DNA of 40,039 nucleotides from JAVBQG01 sp031549185 (GCA_031549185.1 JAVBQG010000012.1:1-40039); one strand, 5' to 3'; positions 26,664 through 33,973 are shown, counted from the stretch's first letter. Translations and numbers: made by a program. The notes: generated from the letters alone by a model not told the origin.

Positions 26664-26733
26664 CGTTTGCCTTTGAGCCCGCCCTTCTCCCCCTCCCCAC
26701 TTCGGGGGAGGGGGCCGGGGGGAGAGGGCGGTT
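26664..26733 (-). repeat. GC-rich palindromic repeat R3, half copy
   Basis: TTTGCCTTTGAGCCCGCCCT, TCTCCCCCTCCCCACTTCGG and GGGAGGGGGCCGGGGGGAGA match the left half of the element at 34073-34210 in reverse over ~66 bases. It lies directly after the small secreted protein gene, where its hairpin may act as a terminator. Confidence 0.65.
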
Positions 26734-26741
26734 TTAAGTCG

Positions 26742-26909
26742 TTACGGCTTCTGGGCGGAAGAACCGCCGGGCTTGACGTCGTCGGACTTCGGAGCCTGCG
26801 CCATGAGCGGCGCGCTCTTCGCAGCGTCGATTTTGGAAACGGCGAGCGCCTGCCCCGCAGCGGGGAGCGTCAACAGGCAGAGCGCGAAGATGGCGAGAAA
26901 TTTCTTCAT
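26742..26909 (-). CDS. Small secreted protein
   Basis: A 55-residue product starting MKKFLAIFALCLLTLPAAG, a signal peptide with likely cleavage after QALA. The mature part is only about 30 residues, rich in Ala, Lys, Ser and Pro (ending SSAQKP), and has no recognised domain. The ATG at 26909 is preceded by GAGGAGG, which makes translation likely. The role is unknown. Confidence 0.7.
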   Translation of the reverse strand: MKKFLAIFALCLLTLPAAGQALAVSKIDAAKSAPLMAQAPKSDDVKPGGSSAQKP

Positions 26910-26997
26910 ATGCGTTACCTCCTCATGCATGGTGTACTTTCATCCACCGATGATACTGCGATTTTCGTAAATTGCAAGATGACGATAGGCCTATTTT

Positions 26998-27684
26998 CTA
27001 GAACCGCAGGCTTTCGAACGACTCCCTGACGTGCTCCTCGGCGAGGCGCACGCAGAGCGCCTCGTCCCGGGCGGCGAAGGCCTCCAGCAGGCGGCGGTGT
27101 TCGTCGAGGCTGGGGTTGGTGGTCAGGTCGAAGTACCGTTCGAGAAAAACAGTGTAGATGAAGGTCTTGGCCAGGATATCCTCGATGTAACCCATCAGGA
27201 CGGTGTTGTCGCTGGCCTCCGCGACGATCATGTGGAAGGCCGTATTGACGTCCAGATACGCCTCGATGTCCTTTGCCGCGAAGATCCCGTCCTCCTCCTG
27301 GATCTTCTCCTCCAGCCGCGCCAGAAAGAGGGGTGTCACGTTGCGCGCCGCTATGCCCGCTGCCCATGCCTCCATCTTGGCACGCACGGCATAGGCGTCC
27401 TCGACCTCTTTCTTCGTCGGCGAGGCGACCCACGCGCCGCTCTTGGGGACGAGCAGCACATAGCCGTCGTTCGCGAGACGGCGGAGCGCCTCTCGCACTG
27501 GCGTCCGGCTCACGCCAAGCTGGTCGGATAGACCGATCTCCGACAGCTTCTGCCCGGCGAGAAGCTCTTTGTGCAGGATGAGGCGCCTGATGGCGTTGTA
27601 TGCGGTGTCCACAGTGCTGGCGTAAGGGTCTCGGTGCGCCGAGTGATTGTAAGGCCGGCGCCCCGTCAAGGTATTGTATTCCAT
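26998..27684 (-). CDS. GntR family regulator, FadR/FCD subfamily
   Basis: A 228-residue DNA-binding protein. A winged helix-turn-helix (AYNAIRRLILHKELLAGQKL, then LSDQLGVSRTPVREALRRL) covers about 28-92, and an FCD effector domain follows to the end. Metal-ligand-like residues are seen in the FCD part (NTAFHMIVAEAS, DEHRRLLEAF). FCD regulators bind organic acids or amino-acid-like ligands and usually repress neighbouring catabolic genes. The ATG at 27684 has GAGAGGGGAT upstream; the frame is open well beyond it, but only through repeat sequence. Its target is not obvious here, as the neighbours are a tiny secreted protein and repeats. Confidence 0.9.
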   Translation of the reverse strand: MEYNTLTGRRPYNHSAHRDPYASTVDTAYNAIRRLILHKELLAGQKLSEIGLSDQLGVSRTPVREALRRLANDGYVLLVPKSGAWVASPTKKEVEDAYAVRAKMEAWAAGIAARNVTPLFLARLEEKIQEEDGIFAAKDIEAYLDVNTAFHMIVAEASDNTVLMGYIEDILAKTFIYTVFLERYFDLTTNPSLDEHRRLLEAFAARDEALCVRLAEEHVRESFESLRF

Positions 27685-27760
27685 GAATATCCCCTCTCTC
27701 GGTGTGACTAAGCTTAACACAAACCTACGTTTTCGCGCAAGGAAGCGGTACGGTTTCGAG

Positions 27761-27810
27761 GGCTCCCCCTCGGCTTGCTTCGCAGCCGATCCCCCTCTGA
27801 AGAGGGGGAC
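27761..27810 (+). repeat. Palindromic repeat related to R4
   Basis: GGCTCCCCCTCGGCTTGC, TTCGCAGCCGATCCCCCTC and TGAAGAGGGGGAC have the two-hairpin layout seen at 30819-30873. The gap 27685-28141 holds this copy, the next one at 27903 and no gene I can support. Confidence 0.45.
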
Positions 27811-27902
27811 GAGGTGGATATTGATTTTTTCGAGTTTCAGGTCGCTACGCAGAAGCCGTTTCGCAGAAATATTTTCAAACCGTAAGGCCGAATGCAACGC
27901 GA

Positions 27903-27970
27903 AGCATCCTCGCCCCCTCCTTGGAGGGGTATCGACGCGCAAAAAGAGCGTCGAGGGGGAGGCCCTTTCG
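27903..27970 (-). repeat. Palindromic repeat related to R4
   Basis: On the minus strand: CCTCCCCCTCGACGCTC, a TTTTTGCG loop, GCGTCGATACCCCTCC and AAGGAGGGGGCGAGG. It has the same two-hairpin layout but is strongly diverged. Confidence 0.4.
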
Positions 27971-28141
27971 ATCCCTCTAAAAACGAATCATATTCGATAA
28001 AACAAATAACACTTTCCTGTTTTTTATTCAAATCTCTCCTTCTCCCCGGGGCGTGAGCGAAATCCTCTTTTTTTGCCCACTTTACAGGGTAGAGGGCGGG
28101 CCCGCTGCTCGAAAAAAATCTCTCGCAGGGAGGAATGCGAA

Positions 28142-28360
28142 ATGGCAAGTCTGGTGGCAATCTCGGGGAAGCTGGTGTTCAAACTGGACAGCGGCGAGGT
28201 GAAGGACGGCAAGACGATCTACCGCTCCGTGACGGTGGGCAACATCGACGGCGCGAAGTCGGCGGAGACCCTGTCCCTGGCGGCGACGGCGATCAAGGAT
28301 CTGATCGAGCTGGCGACGGAGCAGGTTTCGCTGAGCCGCACGGATCTTCTCACCCTCTAG
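28142..28360 (+). CDS. DUF1659 family small protein
   Basis: A 72-residue protein (ISGKLVFKLDSGEVKDGKTI, then YRSVTVGNIDGAKSAETLS) with the KL-x-GxxxDGK-x-x-x-RSxTxxNI pattern of DUF1659. This family is found in Firmicutes and relatives, usually beside a DUF2922 gene, as here. The ATG at 28142 has GGGAGG upstream. It is first in a run of five or six closely packed genes. The family's function is not known; no signal peptide or membrane helix is seen. Confidence 0.82.
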   Translation: MASLVAISGKLVFKLDSGEVKDGKTIYRSVTVGNIDGAKSAETLSLAATAIKDLIELATEQVSLSRTDLLTL

Positions 28361-28386
28361 GGTGACGGCGAAAGGAGGAGTGAGCG

Positions 28387-28596
28387 ATGAGCACGACAAG
28401 AACGTTGCGCATGAAATTTGCGACCGATCTCGGGCGGGACACCACGATCTCGGTCAACTACTGCAAGGACGACCTCACGGCGGAGACCGTGCAGGGGGCG
28501 ATGGAGACCCTGATCTCCAATCCGGTCTTCGTATACGGGCTTTCGTCCAGCGCGGGCGCGGACATCGTCGAGCGTACGGTGACGACGCTGTTCTAG
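28387..28596 (+). CDS. DUF2922 family small protein
   Basis: A 69-residue protein with the DUF2922 pattern: TLRMKFATDLGRDTTISV, then CKDDLTAETVQGAMETLI, ending in ERTVTTLF. DUF2922 and DUF1659 pairs are a recurring unit of unknown function. The ATG at 28387 follows AAAGGAGG and lies 26 bases after the DUF1659 stop. It is cytoplasmic, with no helices or signal. Confidence 0.82.
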   Translation: MSTTRTLRMKFATDLGRDTTISVNYCKDDLTAETVQGAMETLISNPVFVYGLSSSAGADIVERTVTTLF

Positions 28597-28624
28597 GCGG
28601 CAGGGGAGGGGATCGCGCTTCGCG

Positions 28625-28758
28625 CGGACCTCTCCCCCCGGCCCCCTCCCCCAAAGCGGGGAGGGGGAGAAGGGTAAGATCAAAAGATCAACTTCGTTTT
28701 TGTTTCGCTCCCCTCCCTCCCCGTTTTGGGGGAGGGAGGGGCTGGGGGAGGGAGAGGT
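28625..28758 (+). repeat. GC-rich palindromic repeat R3, full copy 1
   Basis: It begins GACCTCTCCCCCCGGCCCCC and ends GGGGGAGGGAGAGGT, an imperfect terminal inverted repeat. The two arms are each hairpins (for example CCCCTCCCCC AAAGC GGGGAGGGGG). It is closely matched by 34073-34210. The right end supplies the ribosome site for the YvrJ gene. Confidence 0.75.
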
Positions 28759-28941
28759 ATGGAAGATTTCATCGCGGGGACGATACAGAACACGTTTTCG
28801 ATCGCGGTCGCCGCGTTTCTGCTGGTGCGGATGGAGTCGCGCCTGACCGAGCTCTCCTGCGCGATTGCGCGGCTGCAGGCGGTCATCGAGGCGGCGTTTC
28901 GACGCGAGGGCGTTCGCAATGGCGGCGATCCGGGCCTATAA
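28759..28941 (+). CDS. YvrJ family small membrane protein
   Basis: A 60-residue protein with an N-terminal membrane helix (TFSIAVAAFLLVRMESRL) and a short amphipathic coil (ELSCAIARLQAVIEA). The LLVRMExRLxEL motif is typical of YvrJ (PF12841). In Bacillus subtilis yvrJ belongs to the SigO sigma-factor regulon, and here a sigma-like gene lies two genes downstream. The ATG at 28759 uses GGGAGGGAGAGG from the end of repeat R3 as its ribosome site. It overlaps the next gene by 23 bases. Confidence 0.78.
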   Translation: MEDFIAGTIQNTFSIAVAAFLLVRMESRLTELSCAIARLQAVIEAAFRREGVRNGGDPGL

Positions 28942-29284
28942 CGACTTCATGGTCGCGCCGCACTTCTCGTTGCGCGAGTTCGAGTGCCGCTGCTGCCGCC
29001 GGGTGCAGCTCGCCACACGCCTCGTGTTGCTGCTGGAGGACCTGCGGGCGCACCGGGGGCGCCCGATTGTGATAACAAGTGGTTATCGTTGCGATGCGCA
29101 CAACCGGATCGCGGGGGGCGTTTCCGGCAGCCTTCACCTGCGGGGGCAGGCGGTCGATATTGTCTCTGACATTGAGGAACAACAAAAACTTTCCGGCGTG
29201 GCCCGCTTTCTCGGATTTGAGGAAATCGTGCCCGGAGGGGCGAAAAATTACCTTCACCTGGGTCTCAAAACGCTCACTCTGTGA
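28919..29284 (+). CDS. Peptidase M15 family (YcbK/D-Ala-D-Ala carboxypeptidase-like)
   Basis: A 121-residue zinc peptidase. It opens HFSLREFECRCC, the usual start of the M15A group, then IVITSGYRCDAHN, SLHLRGQAVDI (zinc ligands H73 and D80) and a late YLHLGL (H113). Such enzymes cut peptidoglycan peptides. There is no signal peptide, as in phage endolysins and some cell-wall enzymes exported by other means. It overlaps the YvrJ gene, so the two are probably translated together. The next gene, a sigma-like factor, starts 46 bases later. Confidence 0.85.
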   Translation: MAAIRAYNDFMVAPHFSLREFECRCCRRVQLATRLVLLLEDLRAHRGRPIVITSGYRCDAHNRIAGGVSGSLHLRGQAVDIVSDIEEQQKLSGVARFLGFEEIVPGGAKNYLHLGLKTLTL

Positions 29285-29330
29285 TAACATACAGCCATTG
29301 AAAATGTGACATTTCACAGGAGGATGAACG

Positions 29331-29858
29331 ATGTCGAAGACGACAGGGCAGCGGGAAAGAGGCAACGGCGAAAAGTCTGCGGATGTGAGCGCCCTCGTGC
29401 GGGAGTTCGCGCCGCTGGTGCGAAAGATCGCCCGGCGTTACGAGGGTCGGGGCGCGGAACGGGACGACCTGGAGCAGGAGGGCTACGTCGCCCTGATCGA
29501 GATTGCCCGCCGCTTCGGGACGAGGGAGATGGCTAGGCGCCTCAAGCGCCACCTGCCGGGCTACGTGCGCGACGCGGCGCGGAGGATGTGGCGCCATGCG
29601 GGCGCGGTTTCGCTGGCGGAGGCGGACGAGGAGGAGGACTCTCTCGCGGAGCGGCTCCCCGACGAGCGGGCGGAGCAGGATGTGGCCGCCTTCGAACTGA
29701 TGGACGCGCTCGAGCGCTTTCTGCCGTCGGAGGAGATGGCGCTCGCCCGCGCCCTCGCGGACGATATGACGCAGGAGGAGATCGCCGGCGCCAGTGGATG
29801 GAGCCGTGCCACCGCCGGGCGGCGCATCGCGAATCTGCGGAGGCGCCTCTGCGCGTGA
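29331..29858 (+). CDS. Sigma-70-like RNA polymerase sigma factor
   Basis: A 175-residue protein. Region 2 is seen at ~20-60 (LVRKIARRYEGRGAERDDLE, then QEGYVALIEIARRF), and region 4 with its helix-turn-helix at ~135-172 (MTQEEIAGASGWSRATAGRR). The middle is acidic. Size and layout fit small alternative or phage-like sigma factors. It follows the DUF1659-DUF2922-YvrJ-M15 genes and may control them; this is inference from position and from the known YvrJ-SigO link in Bacillus. The ATG at 29331 has a perfect AGGAGG. No anti-sigma gene is visible. Confidence 0.82.
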   Translation: MSKTTGQRERGNGEKSADVSALVREFAPLVRKIARRYEGRGAERDDLEQEGYVALIEIARRFGTREMARRLKRHLPGYVRDAARRMWRHAGAVSLAEADEEEDSLAERLPDERAEQDVAAFELMDALERFLPSEEMALARALADDMTQEEIAGASGWSRATAGRRIANLRRRLCA

Positions 29859-29891
29859 GCCTGTATAATTTGCCCGAGGGGAGGGTTATAT

Positions 29892-30164
29892 ATGGAGTTC
29901 ATTCACGAGATCGACCGCATCTACGCCAACGACGAAAACGGCAGGTTGGTGGCCGAGATCACGTTCCCCGCGACCGGGCCGGAGACGGTGGTGATCGACC
30001 ACACGTTCGTCGATCCGTCCCTGCGCGGCGCCGGCGTGGCTGGGCAACTGATGAAGGCCGCCTGCGAGCGCATCAAGCGCGACGGCAAACGGGCCACCGC
30101 CACCTGCAGCTACGCGGTGAGCTGGTTCGAGCGGAACGAGGGGTACAGGGATATCCTGAAATAG
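29892..30164 (+). CDS. Small GNAT-type N-acetyltransferase
   Basis: A 90-residue protein of the short GCN5-related group (PF14542 type): VIDHTFVDPSLRGAGVAGQL carries the RGxGxxxxL acetyl-CoA loop, and ATCSYAVSWFERNEGYRDIL closes the fold. Short members of this type have unknown acceptors. The ATG at 29892 follows GGGAGG with a suitable spacer. It is last in the run that begins at 28142 and is followed by a terminator. Confidence 0.85.
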   Translation: MEFIHEIDRIYANDENGRLVAEITFPATGPETVVIDHTFVDPSLRGAGVAGQLMKAACERIKRDGKRATATCSYAVSWFERNEGYRDILK

Positions 30165-30177
30165 GGCGAAAATACGG

Positions 30178-30205
30178 CGCGGGGCTCTCGAAGCCCCGCG
30201 TTTTT
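30178..30205 (+). terminator. Intrinsic terminator after the GNAT gene
   Basis: CGCGGGGCT, loop CTCGA, AGCCCCGCG, then TTTTT. Confidence 0.88.
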
Positions 30206-30272
30206 GATGCGTGCCATTTGACGGCGTTTTGCTATAAGCGAGTTACGAACAATAGGGCTGAGGGGAAGTAGA

Positions 30273-30532
30273 ATGAGCCAGTCGGAAAAATTGTTGCTAT
30301 CGGTACTTCTTGGTTCCAAGGACAAATCAATGTTGTTTGCCGATTTGTGCAAACTTCTCGTCGAGTTGGTTTTGAATGCCGGCAGAGAGGCAGCCATCAT
30401 ATTTTTTACAAAGACGGCATCGAGGAGATTATCAATCTTCAGCCGGATGGCAACAGGGCGAAGCCTTATCAGCTGAAACAAGTCAGAAACATGATTTTAA
30501 AGTACCGCGGGAGGGGTGATTTCGTTGTATAA
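30273..30532 (+). pseudogene. hicA: HicA-type toxin gene broken by a frameshift
   Basis: The frame opens at ATG 30273 after AGGGGAAG (MSQSEKLLLSVLLGSKDK, then LFADLCKLLVEL). It continues in the -1 frame as GFECRQRGSHHIFYKDGI up to KPYQLKQVRNMIL and the stop at 30532. GSHHIF is the HicA signature with its catalytic histidine. The join is at TTGGTTTTGAATGC near 30363-30376, where one G seems to be missing. Without it the toxin would read straight into the conserved core. Either a real inactivating deletion or a sequencing error explains this. The antitoxin gene that follows is intact. Confidence 0.75.
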
Positions 30533-30734
30533 GTATGAAGTGATCATCTACTGGAGCGACGCCGACGACGCTTATATCGCCGAGGTGCCGGAGCTTCCGG
30601 GGTGCATGGCCGATGGGCGCGACTACGCGTCCGCTCGCGAAAACGCGCAGGCTGTCATCGCCGAGTGGATCGAAACGGCGGAGTCGCTGGGGCGCGAGAT
30701 CCCCGTGCCGCGGGGGCGCCTGGCCTACGCGTAG
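30525..30734 (+). CDS. hicB: HicB family antitoxin
   Basis: A 69-residue protein with the HicB fold start: YEVIIYWSDADDAYIAEVPE, then LPGCMADGRDYASARENAQ and a proline-rich end (IPVPRGRLAYA). HicB neutralises the HicA mRNA-cleaving toxin. It overlaps the hicA stop. The TTG at 30525 is preferred because GGAGG lies about 10 bases upstream; a GTG at 30516 abuts that site. No C-terminal DNA-binding domain is present, so this is the short HicB type. Confidence 0.82.
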   Translation: MYKYEVIIYWSDADDAYIAEVPELPGCMADGRDYASARENAQAVIAEWIETAESLGREIPVPRGRLAYA

Positions 30735-30756
30735 GTGGGTTGTCTTCGAATCGCGT

Positions 30757-30794
30757 GCGGGGCTTCGCAAACGGTGCGAGGCCCCGCGGTTTTT
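30757..30794 (+). terminator. Intrinsic terminator after hicB
   Basis: GCGGGGCTTCGCA, loop AACGG, TGCGAGGCCCCGC (one mismatch), then GGTTTTT. Confidence 0.85.
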
Positions 30795-30818
30795 GTGCGT
30801 ACTCGAAGGTCAAAGGCG

Positions 30819-30873
30819 CTTCCCCTGTCACGCTTCGCGTGACATCCCCCTCGGAGAGGGAGACAAAAGACGC
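30819..30873 (-). repeat. Palindromic repeat R4, copy 3
   Basis: On the minus strand GCGTCTTTTGTCTCCCTCTC, then CGAGGGGGATGTCACGCGAA and GCGTGACAGGGGAAG. The first block is nearly identical to that at 21989. Confidence 0.55.
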
Positions 30874-30895
30874 GTGGGCGACGGGTGGCCGTCCC

Positions 30896-31052
30896 TACGA
30901 TTGCCGCCGCCGCTGCTCGATTTGACCACAACCTGGCCCTTCGTCACCTCGATCGTGAAGGTCTGCGTCGCCGTCGTGCCGTCGGGGGCAGTGGCGGTGA
31001 TTGTCACCGTGTACGTCGTAGGGGGGAAAGGAATTTCCCCCAAAGATGTCAC
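30896..31052 (-). pseudogene. Remnant of an Ig-like surface protein gene
   Basis: The minus strand reads FPPTTYTVTITATAPDGT, then TATQTFTIEVTKGQVV and VKSSSGGG, a typical end of an Ig-type domain followed by the Ser/Gly linker that precedes Synergist-CTERM tails. The cysteine and hydrophobic tail are missing; the frame runs into repeat sequence. Upstream it is cut off by the promoter of the next gene. It is a fragment of a lost surface-protein gene. Confidence 0.55.
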
Positions 31053-31068
31053 ATATTTTGAAATATTT

Positions 31069-31077
31069 TGCTATAAT
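31069..31077 (+). promoter_or_regulatory. Extended -10 promoter of the GAF/Fis regulator
   Basis: TGCTATAAT in an AT-rich tract (ATATTTTGAAATATTTTGC). An extended -10 needs little -35 sequence. It lies 50 bases before the chosen start. Confidence 0.55.
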
Positions 31078-31126
31078 TAAGCTGCGATAGTTATGCAAAT
31101 TCCTTTTGAAAGGGTGGCGAAAGAAC

Positions 31127-31957
31127 ATGGCGAGGCGTGCGACGGTTGGACAAAACGTGAACGAGGCGGGAAACGGTTTTGCGCAACGGGCGTTCGGTTT
31201 CATGGCGGGCCTGCCCGTCCTGCTGCTGGGAGGCGACGGCAGGGCGCAGGCGACGGGCGCGGCCATCCACGAGGCGCTGGGAAGGCTGGGCGTCCTGCTG
31301 GGCGTCTCGCGCGCCTACGTGATGCTCGACGACCGCGAGGGACGCTACATGCGCAACACGCACGAGTGGGTCAGCGACGACACGGAGCCCGCCATGTACA
31401 CTTGGCCGCTGTACGAGCACGCGCGGGACATCCCGACGCTCAAACCGATGCTGGAGGAGAACGATGTGGTCGCCTCGCACACGCGCGACCTGCCGGAGGA
31501 TCAGCAGCGCGCGTTGCGGGTCCAGTCGGTCGACTCGGTGCTGCTGGTCTCGATCCGGCGGCAGGGGCGGTGGATCGGGCTGCTCGGGGTCGACATGTGT
31601 GGGCGTGAACGGATATGGGACGAGGAAGAGATCGCCCTGATGCGTTTCGCGGCTCCCCTGGTCGACATACGTCTCGAGCGCGACCGCTACGTGGCGATGC
31701 GCGAGATGTTGGAGGGCCTTCGCGTCTTTCTCAACGACACCTGCGACCCCGACCCGAACGTCACCGACCCGAGGCAGAGGCCGCGGGAGACGCTGGAGGA
31801 GGCCGAGCGCCGGATCATCGCGGACGCGCTGGAAGCCTGCGATGGCAACATCCAACAGGCGGCAATCCACCTGGGCCTCTCTTGGTACGCTATGAAGCGC
31901 CGCTGCAAGCAGTACGGGTTCAAGGGGAAGCGGGGGCGGAGAAGCCAGAAGGAGTAG
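31127..31957 (+). CDS. GAF domain protein with Fis-type helix-turn-helix
   Basis: A 276-residue regulator. Residues ~45-190 form a GAF-like sensor domain (VLLGVSRAYVMLDDREGRYM; SVDSVLLVSIRRQGRWIGLL). The end (ETLEEAERRIIADALEACDG, then NIQQAAIHLGLSWYAMKRRC) is a Fis/NtrC-type DNA-binding domain. There is no AAA+ domain, so it is not a sigma-54 activator. The ATG at 31127 has AAAGGGTGG about 9 bases upstream; a TTG at 31106 has no ribosome site. It has its own promoter and no obvious partner. Confidence 0.82.
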   Translation: MARRATVGQNVNEAGNGFAQRAFGFMAGLPVLLLGGDGRAQATGAAIHEALGRLGVLLGVSRAYVMLDDREGRYMRNTHEWVSDDTEPAMYTWPLYEHARDIPTLKPMLEENDVVASHTRDLPEDQQRALRVQSVDSVLLVSIRRQGRWIGLLGVDMCGRERIWDEEEIALMRFAAPLVDIRLERDRYVAMREMLEGLRVFLNDTCDPDPNVTDPRQRPRETLEEAERRIIADALEACDGNIQQAAIHLGLSWYAMKRRCKQYGFKGKRGRRSQKE

Positions 31958-31992
31958 GAGGGAGCTCTACCGCCGCTGCCGCCACAGGGGCC

Positions 31993-32011
31993 GGACGCGC
32001 AATGCGCGTCC
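31993..32011. terminator. Palindrome between convergent genes
   Basis: GGACGCGC, AAT, GCGCGTCC. It abuts the stop codon of the B3/B4 protein gene and lies 36 bases after the GAF gene stop, so it may end transcripts from both sides. It lacks T runs. Similar hairpins occur inside repeat R2. Confidence 0.4.
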
Positions 32012-32701
32012 CTACGTCTCTATTCCCCTCTCCTTCACTGTGCAGCCGATTTTCTCCAGATGGCCGGCCAGCAGGTCGAGGCCCGCTTCGATGGGCGTCG
32101 TCTTCGGCGTGAAGGCGGCGTCGACGATGAAAACGGCCTCGGTCGTCTCGTCGCTCACGCTCGCCAGGCGCGTGTCGCGGTGGTTCCACAGCCAGCAGAG
32201 GACCTTGCTCCCGTCGGCGTAGACGATGTTGTGCGGGTCGACGTCGACCTCCTCGCCGCCTGCGCCGAGCGGCAGGAACTTCTCGCCCGCGCGCCCGTAG
32301 CGCAGTACGATCGCGCCGTCGACCTTCGCGGTGTCGTGCGCGCCCATCGCGAGCATCGCCGTGACCGAGACGCAGTTGTAGCAGTCGACGACGCTCGACA
32401 CGTTCCACATCGGCTGCCCCTTGGCGACTCGGCGGACGAGCGCCTCCAGCGACGAGCGGAACTTGCTCGGTTTGACCCCCATCGCGCTGTAGACCTCGCG
32501 CCAGCGCGCGATGTCCGGGTGCGCGGCCAGGTTTTCATCGTTGATGCCGTGCTTTGCGAGGACATCCGGCAATGTCACCTTCAATTCCTCGACATACGGG
32601 TTGTTTTGTCGCACGTCTATGTTTGCGACCAGCCACCCGACGCGCGCGTCCGGATAATTTTTTTGCACGGCCGCGTCAATTTCAATTTTCGTAAAAGGCA
32701 T
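32012..32701 (-). CDS. B3/B4 domain protein (phenylalanyl-tRNA synthetase beta-like)
   Basis: A 229-residue stand-alone B3/B4 domain. Typical stretches are ARWREVYSAMGVKPSKFRSS, LEALVRRVAKGQPMWNVSS and VDCYNCVSVTAMLAMGAHD. In PheT this domain helps edit wrongly charged tRNA; free-standing versions may clear mischarged tRNA or bind amino acids, but their role is not fixed. The ATG at 32701 follows GGAGGGG. It is cytoplasmic. It is divergent from the DJ-1 family gene. Confidence 0.88.
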   Translation of the reverse strand: MPFTKIEIDAAVQKNYPDARVGWLVANIDVRQNNPYVEELKVTLPDVLAKHGINDENLAAHPDIARWREVYSAMGVKPSKFRSSLEALVRRVAKGQPMWNVSSVVDCYNCVSVTAMLAMGAHDTAKVDGAIVLRYGRAGEKFLPLGAGGEEVDVDPHNIVYADGSKVLCWLWNHRDTRLASVSDETTEAVFIVDAAFTPKTTPIEAGLDLLAGHLEKIGCTVKERGIET

Positions 32702-32822
32702 GTCATCCCCTCCGGCTGTATTATATAGTAAATACCAGCGTGTACGCTTTTCGTGCTTGAAATTTAAGTTACCCCAAGTATACTATAACCAATTACTACT
32801 TAAATGCGAAGGAGTGGATCGC

Positions 32823-33377
32823 ATGGCTGCTGTAAAGGTCGCATTGTTTTTGATAGACGGATTTGAGGAGACCGAGGCGCTCTGCAGCGTGGATATTCTG
32901 CGCCGCGGCCAGGTCGATGTTACCACGATTTCGCTGGGTTCGGGCAAGGCGTTGACCGGGCGCAGCAATATAAGCGTGGAAGCGGACGAGATGTTTGGCG
33001 ACATGATCCTGCAGGACTTCGACATGCTCGTGATCCCCGGCGGGACCATCGCCTACATCGAGCACGAGGGCTTCATGCGGATGGTGCAGAAGTACGCCGA
33101 CGAGGGCAAGAAACTGGCCGCCATCTGCGCCGCCCCCGCCGTGTTCGGCAAGCTCGGCATTCTGCACGGCAAGCGTGCCGTCTGTTACCCCGGTATGGAG
33201 AAGTGGCTCACCGGCGCCACGATCGTGGACGACATCGTGGTGACGGACGGCAACATCACGACCTCCAAGGGGCCCGGTACGGCCGTCCATTTCGCGCTGC
33301 GGCTGCTGGAGATCCTGCAGGGCAAAGACCGAGCCGACGAGGTGGCCAGGGGTTTCATCGCACAAAGACGCGATTGA
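32823..33377 (+). CDS. DJ-1/PfpI family protein
   Basis: A 184-residue protein of the DJ-1/ThiJ/YajL type. The nucleophile elbow is AAICAAPAVFGK with C102, and the partner glutamate is E15 in DGFEETEA. VIPGGT and the GPGTAVHFALRLLE end are also typical. Family members act as chaperones, deglycases or glyoxalase-like enzymes in stress protection; the reaction here cannot be told. The ATG at 32823 follows AAGGAG. The nitroreductase gene follows 53 bases later, and the two may share a transcript and a stress role. Confidence 0.9.
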   Translation: MAAVKVALFLIDGFEETEALCSVDILRRGQVDVTTISLGSGKALTGRSNISVEADEMFGDMILQDFDMLVIPGGTIAYIEHEGFMRMVQKYADEGKKLAAICAAPAVFGKLGILHGKRAVCYPGMEKWLTGATIVDDIVVTDGNITTSKGPGTAVHFALRLLEILQGKDRADEVARGFIAQRRD

Positions 33378-33430
33378 TCGTTCAAGGGGCGGCCGCCCAC
33401 GGCCGTCCGTATAATACTGGAGGTGTCGCC

Positions 33431-33949
33431 TTGGGTTTTCTGGAGTTGGCAAAGATTCGCTACTCGGCGCGCAATTATTGCGACAGGCCGGTGGAGCGCG
33501 AGAAGCTCGACAAGATTCTGGAGGCCGGACGCGTCGCGCCGACCGCGTGCAACAATCAGCCGCAGCGCGTGATCGTGGTCGAGTCCAAGGATGGACTGCA
33601 GCGTCTGGAACGGGGTGTCAACCCCTACTTCGCGCCGCTGGCGCTGATCGTCTGCGCCAACCGCGACGAGAGCTGGCACAACCCCTTCGACAACAAGGAC
33701 TCCGCCGACATCGACGCGGCGATCGTCGCCACGCACATGATGATGGAGGCGACGGAGCTGGGCCTGGGCAGCGTCTGGATCGGACACTTCGACCCGGTCG
33801 TCGTCCGTTGCGAGTTCGGCATCCCCGCGAGTGTCGAGCCCGTCTGTATCCTGCTGATCGGCTACGCCGACTGCGAGGCTGGCGCCCCCGACCGCCACAC
33901 GACCACGAGAAAACCGGTCACGGCGACGGTGCGGTACGAGAAATACTAG
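33431..33949 (+). CDS. Nitroreductase family protein
   Basis: A 172-residue FMN-dependent oxidoreductase. FMN-contact motifs are KIRYSARNY (start), APTACNNQP (about 41-49), a middle dimer helix and ATELGLGSVWIGHF (106-119). Length fits the short nitroreductase group. I choose TTG at 33431 because GGAGG lies 7 bases upstream; the open frame further upstream is antisense-like and overlaps the DJ-1 gene. It is cytoplasmic. The substrate is unknown; quinones, nitro compounds or flavins are possible. Confidence 0.88.
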   Translation: MGFLELAKIRYSARNYCDRPVEREKLDKILEAGRVAPTACNNQPQRVIVVESKDGLQRLERGVNPYFAPLALIVCANRDESWHNPFDNKDSADIDAAIVATHMMMEATELGLGSVWIGHFDPVVVRCEFGIPASVEPVCILLIGYADCEAGAPDRHTTTRKPVTATVRYEKY

Positions 33950-33973
33950 ACGAAAACCGAACCTCACCCCCCA

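Noticed and set aside
26667..27029. Plus-strand frame beginning in repeat R3 near the small secreted protein
   Set aside because: Its start lies in the repeat and its body is antisense to the secreted protein gene.
28600..28760. CRISPR or tandem array from the GC-rich repeats
   Set aside because: The units are palindromic single elements with no regular spacers and no cas genes nearby.
30360..30380. Programmed -1 frameshift in hicA
   Set aside because: The site does not fit the X-XXY-YYZ slippery pattern and no downstream stem is evident; a simple deletion is more likely.
33400..33430. TATAAT just before the nitroreductase gene as its promoter
   Set aside because: A start of transcription would fall on the ribosome site; more likely part of a palindromic spacer.
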